This document shows positions 56,982 to 64,000 of a DNA stretch of 64,000 bases, in pieces. The notes beneath the pieces are model-generated. The model saw nothing but the letters and a program-made list of their open reading frames with translations, did not search any database and was not told the origin of the DNA. Each line of letters begins with the position of its first letter. Position 1 is the first letter of the stretch. The stretch comes from Pomacea canaliculata (lineage: Eukaryota; Mollusca; Gastropoda; Architaenioglossa; Ampullariidae). The stretch lies in NCBI RefSeq assembly GCF_003073045.1, contig NC_037596.1, positions 12,521,950-12,585,949 on the forward strand. The letters run 5' to 3'. Made by a program: the position numbers and the translations under genes.

Positions 56982-59900
56982 CTGTTACAGAAATACAGAG
57001 GTGTAATAAAAAAGTAAACATACATATAAACATACAGGACCGACACAATGCTATTCTGAAAATCAACTCGTAAGATATGTTCCACATACCATCATGTCAG
57101 TTTGTGTGTTTTAAAGCTAAGCAATAAATTCTGGTATAGTTCTAGCATTAAACTTTCAACATAAAAAACAATGGGTCTGTACTCAGATCATCTTCATTTG
57201 TCTTTCTTGCATGTACCAGATCTTACACTTATATAAGAGTTCCTTTACCATTCACAAACAGTTTTTTAACAGTCAGACTTCAAACAGTGAAATACTCTTC
57301 GACACTTGCTTTCAATTTATAAATTGTTCATTACAACAAAACAGTAATCACGACCATTGGTCTCGGCATCAACCTCTCATTGCCTTTTAGCTTGTCTGTA
57401 ATATGCTGTACAGTGGCTGGGAAAATCTTTTCCCTCCAGAAAATTATAGAATATATTAGAATATTTTGTTTTTATTCCAGTGGCACGGGCGAACTGGTGA
57501 TTGTTTAACTAGGTCTGAGTTGATCAGTCCATCAACATCCCATTACAGAATGGTGTCTCCTGTTAAACATAACATAAACGGTAATGTACACAATTTACAT
57601 CCCTGTGTACTGCCAATGTCACTGCCTGTCAAACAATCCATTCTATTCCCACACCAGCACACTAACATACATAGGCGCACTCACACACACACACACACAA
57701 ACACACATTCACGGTATTGTTTGCCAAGAAATTCATACAAATGAAGCTTAGTTTCGAGTTCGTTAGATGAGCAACTCTAATGTAATTAATAAAGGTTCTT
57801 ACTATGACCATACTTCTGAGGCTTGGGTTTCATAAGTGTTATCTGTGTCCAGCAATCGTAATGCTAATAATGTCCGAGGCTTACTAATCTTATTCGCTAT
57901 GTATTAGGTGTAGACTCACGAGTGACTCACCAGCTTCTCCAACAGTTCTAGAGACAGTCCTCTCCACCATGAGTCTTCTCTAAACGCCCCTGAGTGAGTG
58001 TTGACTCAAGGAAACTTTTCCGGATTTCTTCTGAGAAACAGCGGTCTCTCTGTTGGTGATAAAAGTAAAGTTTGATTACATTGACCAGGCTTTTATTTTA
58101 CTAGAGTTTTAAGTCTTTCTCAGTAAAAAGTAAGCACTTTCTGTCTGTATTTCTAAAAGAGTTTGTAGACAACACACTATTGACTTGTCGTTTTTTTCTA
58201 TTCCAGTAGTGCCCAACCTTTTTTTGCCCGAGGGCCGCTCTGGACATGATATAAAATCTCTCTAGCCAGAACGTGGCAGCTTTGCCAGAATCATGAAGAC
58301 GTTAAAAATTTTGTTGTGTCTGGTTATTAAAATAACTTGCCGAAGGTTGGGCATCCGTCTTATTCTATGTTGTTCTCTTATGCGTACTCTAAATCTATGT
58401 ATGTTATCTATAAATATATACCTTTTATTCCTTATACATGTAGATAAATTTTGTATATTATATAGAAGGCTGCCATTTTCCATTTGTCTGTCAAGCAACT
58501 CCCTCTTTCCGTGGTTACCTCATTCATTCTCATGTCCACTACTACATACTTGTTCGGAAATTCATTATGTCTAGGCCACTAACGTATGTATTATGTCATA
58601 TATATAACGTTAGCCAAACTGTTTTATACTAGCACGTGCAGGATTTATATCAATAAAATTTAGTGTTGTAAAATAAATGCAGTAAAGATGCGAAATATAT
58701 GCCTAATGAAATTCACATGGGTCCATAATTTTTATATATCTGAAATTTGTAATCATCTTTATGTTAGTATTGGAAATAGCAAAATCTTAATCATTTGAGC
58801 ACAACGAAACAGAAAGCCTCTGGTATCATACGGTTAAACACCCGATTTTCAGGACTGCCTTGAGAACTGAAATTCCGTGGGTCACAACCTCACCTCGGGG
58901 TACGCTCTCTATGCCACTCTGCTCTCCAGCTTCATTTCATGGAACTCTGGTTTCCTTTAAAGAGTAAGTTGCTTTGTGTTAAAGGTCATTGCCTGACAAC
59001 AACAATCTAACCAGTGAACCAAGCAAACCATAATGAGAGCAAACCTTTGTATTTCTGCTCCAAAAATCTACACGTTTATTAGTTAATTATTAATTATTAT
59101 TATTAACACGTTTAAGTTAAATTATGTTAAGAAAAAAAATTGTTGGGGAAAAATTATTTCAGGACTTCATAAATAAGTCTAGATATAAATTATCCTAAAA
59201 AATAGATACATGCCATGAAAATTGACTGTACCTACCAAGGAAGACTGTCTTTTGTGCATTTTGTTCCTCATACCACTGACGCGTACATACATCCAGTATG
59301 TCTGTCGGTGTTCATACGGTTTATAAACTATAGTAAACACGCTTATAGCTCTTGCGAAACAGTCAAAGTTTGGCTTCTGTTTCAGCACATAGGTCTTACA
59401 TTACGTTATCTATTAAATGTTTAAAAAATCGGCAGTTATTTTAACATGAACCCCTGTCCTGTTGCATTTTAGACGCATAAAGCAGGTCGGATAACCTTTG
59501 GGATTCTCCGATACTTCTGCCCCCTAATTTTATCTAACTGACAAAACCAAATTGAAGCTGGTGACTTCATTTTTTTTCAACGTGTATAAATACAGCTTTA
59601 ACATGTAAAATAGAAATATCAACTAAAATATTACAATAATAACTACATTTTATTTATTTATACAATAATGAAAAGCTAAATTACAATAATTGACTTAACC
59701 GCTGTTTTCAGAGTTGTTGTATTACGCCTACGCCGATGAAGGATACTAGCATACGAGCATCATTTGCATATCACATAGTATCAGAGCTGGATGGACATGG
59801 AACTTTCAGCTGAGACGACTGGATAGTTTCACTCAGTCTATCAAACCAGGTTGTTGTTCCCTTTTTGTTTACTACACTTTTTTAAAAGTAAAAGTGAAAA

Positions 59901-60020
59901 CGGTACTAAACAAAGCTGATAACTAAAAAATGTTAATCTAAATATTATATTTACAAAAATGACTTACTTGGTAAGTTTCCTCTTACATTTTCGTACGGAT
60001 CACTGCTCCCATCTGTAGGC
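56824..60020 (-). CDS. Gene M3 (3' part): IgSF-type receptor tail
   Basis: Cytoplasmic exons 60020-59968 (YENV motif) and 59301-59236 (WYEEQ), with a possible terminal exon 56981-56824, all on the minus strand and paralogous to M2's. Splice sites, exon lengths and phases match M2. The transmembrane and extracellular exons should lie beyond the right edge. The region 60.6-62.5 kb, where M2 would have its transmembrane exon, is instead a partial extra copy of tail-side DNA. Confidence 0.6.
58204..58358. mobile_element. Short hAT-like remnant
   Basis: CAGTAGTGCCCAACCTTTTT ... GGTTGGGCATCCG, counterpart of 26897-27050. Flanks TTCTATTC and TCTTATTC may be a decayed 8-bp duplication. Confidence 0.55.
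59236..59301 (-). CDS. M3 exon: cytoplasmic tail segment WYEEQ
   Basis: 66 nt, acceptor ACCGACAG, donor GTAGGT, phase 1-1. Encodes ILDVCTRQWYEEQNAQKTVF plus L. Open in the same frame as M2 despite several replacements. Confidence 0.6.
59968..60020 (-). CDS. M3 exon: cytoplasmic tail with YENV motif
   Basis: 53 nt, acceptor AACTTTTAG, donor GTAAGT. Encodes PTDGSSDPYENVRGNLP. The motif PYENVRGNLP is fully conserved with M2; the upstream SRY is replaced by SSD, so only one Tyr remains. Confidence 0.65.
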
Positions 60021-63000
60021 CTAAAAGTTTAATTAAAACAATAATTACGTGTGCATAGAATAAAGGCATGCGCTGTTTCCACGAAATAGAGTTTGTATTT
60101 ATGTAACTATTTTACAGTTTGATAACTCCATCTTGACCCATTAAAAATTTTTCCTTTTCTTTCCCATTTTCTTAATGTTTCTATTCATTACAGCTAAATC
60201 AATTAAATAAGCTGACAGTAAAGTACTAAACGCATGTTTCTTTGCTTTGGAATGAAAAAAAAATGAGCAAGTGTAAGACTCAGAGAGAAAGGGGGTTTGT
60301 ATGTGGACAGAAACATTTGCAGCCTTGATCACAGTTTTTCAAATGATTTGCATACCCTAGCAGATTCTTGTTAGATATCACAATATCATCTGGCATTTTC
60401 TGAACATTGCCTATGTTGCGTAGGTCCGTGTCTGTTGTTGTTTGGGATTTTTTGTAAAGGTTCATGAGTCTATCCATAGGACCTGGATAGGGCACCATAC
60501 AAATTTGCTGTATTATTATTGTTTTTATCATTGTTGTTATTGTTATTATTATCATCATTATCATCATTATCAATATTAAGGCCTAGAAATCCAGGACTGG
60601 ATCTCTAAATGCTCAGAGAAAAAACAGGAGAAGAAAACAGACGAATCAGGACGGAAATTTTCTTTTTTTGCTGAAATAAAGAGTCAGAGATAGCATGGTT
60701 CACCTAAAACATGACATCCATTTTGGAAATTTTAGACTGTTTATTTTTTGGTCACTAACATCTGGCACAGAGATGGACAAATATTAACAGATAAATGAAT
60801 CAAGGAAATGCATTTCAACTATGTACAAGCATAGTTTGGAGTGGGAGAAAGCAAAATGCAGTCATATGCTATGAAATAGTGGTAAATTATACAAAGGTAC
60901 ATTCTTTTGAGAGCCTCTTTATAACATTTGTAATGTTGTATAACATATCATGGGTATTAAGCATTCCATGGAATCCATGGAAGACTTCATGTTGTCCATT
61001 CTGACATCCAGATGGTCCATCCTTTGTTCACAAAGTCACGGGGCCTTTACTCTGATTTATTTTAAATGCTGTTTTGTATGTGACAGTGATGTAAACATGG
61101 TGACATCACATTCTGAATGAAAAGGGAGAATTGTTGATTAACAGTGGATAGAGCAGAATTAGGCCCTGCAAGAAAAGGGAGATAAACTGAAGACATGTAC
61201 ATTTTGTAGATATGAACAGCATTGGCTAAGTTTTGAAAATGTTTGACATAATTACAATTTAATTTGTTCTGGAAATTGGTACATGATAAGTATGTATATC
61301 TACTTCTCTTGTAATGAAAGTCAGTCAACAGAAAAATACGATCTCGAAATGAAATTTTGCTATGAAGTTTGAATAATGTCTGAAAAAACCTGTGATTTGT
61401 ACACTTGGCAGTGTGAGAGAAGATGACAAATACCCTTTTACCTCTGTACTACTTTCGTAGGGGAGAACACTTTGAGTCCACACACCCTGTGTAAAAAGAA
61501 ACCACAACTACATCGAGTAGAATACCCTGCTATACCCCTGTTAGAGAAATACATATGTGTAATATAGAGCCAATCATACATATAAACATATGAGACCGAC
61601 ACAAACAATTCTACAGTAAAAATCAACGCGTAAGGTAAGTTCCTCATTTCATTATATCAGTATATGTATGTGTGTGTGTTAAAATAATCTATGCATAAAG
61701 ACAAGTTTTTAAATGCCCATGAACATAAGTGTCTGTAGTTGTATTTGCACATGGAAACAGACACTTTACCAAAGTTTATGTTAAAAATGTCTCTGCATAA
61801 GACTTAAGCTTTTATCTCTTTATACAAGGAAGCCAGTTCTTCATAAAACATTTGTCACCCTAGAGTCAAAACTTTCTTACTTTATTTTTAAATATCTTGG
61901 TCTAAGCTACTTCATCGTTTTGTTGTGCTTTTACTCTTTACAGAATGTTTAATGCAAATAATAAAAACGGTTCATGCCTTCATGCTTTGCTACCAGTCTA
62001 TTATCACCAATCCCTATATCAGAGAAGTCATATTCTTTATAATTCATTTTATTCTGCTTATTACTACATCACTTTTCCCGGTCGTTTATTCTTTTATAAT
62101 GCACAGACAAGTCGACAGAAAAAAAAGAATAAGGATAAGAAAGAAAAAGATCATACTATTCTTACTATGGGTAGAACTAGTCTGGTTAGTTTGAAAATAA
62201 CTAAATTTTAAAATCTTATTCGTTCTTTTAATACAGCACCAACAAGGTTAGCACTTCTCTCTCCATGTAATTACTTGCAGTACTCACTGGTTATCTCGGT
62301 GTTTATACCATGTTTATACTTATAAACTATGCGGTCACACTTTAGACGCATATGAAGAAGGTCGGATAACTTTTGGGATTATCCTCCGCTTCTTCCTCCT
62401 AGTTTTATATCATTCACAAAACCAAATTCGAGCTGGTGACTATATTTTTAAAGTATATAAATAAAGCTATAACAAGATAAAAAAGAAATATGTACTAAAA
62501 TATTGCAATAAGCATTGAATTTTATTTATTAATACAATACTAAAAAAGCTAAATTTAAAAAAACTTAACAACTGTTTTAAGAAATTTTGTATTGAAACAT
62601 TTAGTTGTTAATTTTCTGAAAGTCCATTATTTCTTACGTTGAAAGTTAAATGTTAGAACTATACCAGACTTCATGTCTTCGTGTATCGAGTTTTATGTAC
62701 CGGGCCTTTTATAACAGTTTCTTTAGTATTCACAAAAATATATTTAACCAGTGAAACGTGCCACCTTCCTCTGCCCAGAGTCTCACGCATAAGTGGACTT
62801 CTATGGTTCTTTTTTTTAATTTTTTATATATTTTTTTTAATTTTCCAATAATACAACATATATGACATTTATACATTGATTACTGCATTCATTCAGTATA
62901 GAAGGGGGGAAAAGAATAAAGAGGAAAGACGAGGAGAAGAGATGAAAAAGAACATCCTAGCTTCCACTAACTGTGCTTATATTACTAATTTTTGATATGG

Positions 63001-63080
63001 TTTCCAAATAGCTTCAAATAGGTCCTTCTATGGTTCTTGTTTGCCGAGACATTGATACGAAGTGTCGGTTCTGTTACATG
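60021..63080. repeat. Partial third copy of receptor tail-side DNA
   Basis: 60580-60800 resembles 21880-22090. 61000-61650 resembles 25200-25760 and 56560-57080. 62270-62420 resembles 28000-28290 and 59290-59540. The order is kept but long parts are missing, so this is a deleted extra duplicate. No intact receptor exon was found in it. Confidence 0.55.
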
Positions 63081-63180
63081 AGAGAATAATAATAATAATC
63101 ATAATCATCATAATCATAAAAAAATACTAAATTAGTAAAGCGCATACTCATACCCCTAAGGAGCATGCTCTTAGCGCTTA
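63081..63180 (-). repeat. SINE-like tail
   Basis: On the minus strand the sequence ends with GTATGCGCTTTACTAATTTAGT, then A/T-rich (ATTATT) repeats, a common retroposon 3' end. The 5' head was not recognised. Confidence 0.4.
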
Positions 63181-63539
63181 AGAATAAGAACAAAACATGG
63201 ACAGCATACGAGGGACAGGAATTGTTTGTTTTTTGGTATTTTATGCCATGCCAACAACTAAGGCTATATCATGGCAGTAAAAGTAATTTTCACATTTAAA
63301 AGTTTCGAGGTAAATCTTCTCCAGTTATTTATCTTAAAAACAGACCAAGATAATGAGTGAACTAAATGTTAAAGAAAAAGTTTAGTGTAAAAGGGGGGTG
63401 GAGCCCAAAAAGGCCGCCAACACACCAGAAATTAAATGAGATATATCAGGCTGTAAGAGCTTAGATTTGTTGAAAAAGTCCTATCCTTTTTAAAAAGCCA
63501 CAAATAGCTGCCGATGGGACTGACCTAAATAAGACATAC

Positions 63540-64000
63540 AGGTAGTCCTCGGGTTACGACGGTCTCGAGTTACGTCGTTTCGTGGTTACGACGCTGTAAG
63601 CGACGCTCATTCCGACTTACGAGGTTTAGCGTCGTAAGTCGAACTGTACGTGATCCTCATTCCACGTGCGGCGGAAGTCATAAGGCATACTGAGAAGGGG
63701 AAACAGCAACAGAAATAAGCAGGTCATTAGGACTTAGTCGTTCGACTGTCGCTACGATTATCAAGGATTAAGTTCGCATCCTTGAACACGTGACAGGATC
63801 TGTTCCTATGAAAGCGACAGTGACAACAAAGTGTACTGCACTGCACGATATCTTACTGTACTTATGTTTATTGATAATGATGTAGGGTACTGTGTTAGGA
63901 TACGTGTTTGGATAGGCTAAGTGTTTGCAGTACTGTACTGTTATTATGGTACAGTACTGTATGAACGTATGATCCGACTTACGTCGAAATTCGGTTTACG
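63540..64000 (+). mobile_element. Tigger (pogo) element, left part, cut by window end
   Basis: Begins CAGGTAGTCCTCGGGTTACG, the classic Tigger terminal repeat, with sub-terminal GTTACGAC/CGTAAGTCG motifs. About 63700-63820 encodes a transposase HTH remnant EISRSLGLSRSTVATIIKD, a stop, then VRILEHVTGSVPMKATVTT, with a one-base shift just before. The last bases (ACTTACGTCGAAATTCGGTT) look like the other sub-terminal region, so it may be a short internally deleted copy. Confidence 0.85.

Noticed and set aside
61925..62211. Two overlapping frames of about 88 codons, one strongly hydrophobic
   Set aside because: They lie in a degenerate duplicate segment, have no conserved partner in the other copies, and the lysine-rich end is low complexity.
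1..64000. tRNA or rRNA genes
   Set aside because: No intact cloverleaf or rRNA segment was seen; B-box-like stretches occur only in SINE-like repeats.

Overview
This is AT-rich eukaryotic DNA with spliced genes and dense repeats, and it contains no bacterial-style operon. It is an invertebrate animal. A mollusc, probably a gastropod, is my best guess from the mix of hAT elements, pogo/Tigger elements, CR1-like and endonuclease/RT-type LINEs and SINE-like tails ending in ATT/ATC repeats. That assignment is inference. None of the single-exon open frames longer than about 120 codons looks like a cellular gene. The coding content lies in short exons flanked by good splice sites.

The main content is a tandemly duplicated pair of cell-surface receptor genes. 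One member (M) is on the minus strand. It has a signal-peptide exon, a 378-nt extracellular exon, one clear Ig-like exon, a second Ig-like exon, a transmembrane exon and small cytoplasmic exons, one of which carries a Tyr-Glu-Asn-Val motif. The other member (P) is on the plus strand. It has an Ig-like domain split over two exons, two short Ser/Thr-rich stalk exons, a transmembrane exon with a short tail and stop, and further exons that fit an alternative longer tail. Nearly all internal exons are phase 1-1. M and P are head to head.

Layout: M1 (5' part only) at 1.7-3.5 kb; P1 at 8.1-17.6 kb; M2 at 34.3 down to about 25.5 kb; P2 at 40.7-52.3 kb; M3 (3' part only) at 60.0 down to about 56.8 kb. 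The repeat unit is about 31.5-34.5 kb. It extends through introns and intergenic DNA, and both copies carry the same CR1-like LINE in the intron before the transmembrane exon, so that insertion predates the duplication.

Later changes separate the copies. P1 has its own LINE (18.4-20.9 kb), a 175-bp palindromic-ended element whose empty site is preserved in P2, and a CCCAT-rich hAT-type element (7.3-7.6 kb). P2 has a 2.8-kb nested hAT composite (42.3-45.1 kb) holding a long inverted repeat, and a deleted Tigger element (39.0-39.8 kb). The M2/P2 intergenic region has collected three more hAT-type MITEs.

The most interesting signal is in the extracellular exons. In a 26-codon patch of the M exon, all 14 codons that differ between copies change the amino acid. 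In the first Ig half-exon of P, every differing codon I counted is also replacement. With the Tyr-based tail, alternative ends and tandem divergent pairing, this looks like a diversifying receptor cluster, possibly for immunity or self/non-self recognition. The function is inference; the exon structures and codon counts come directly from the sequence. The signal-peptide exon of the P genes was not found.
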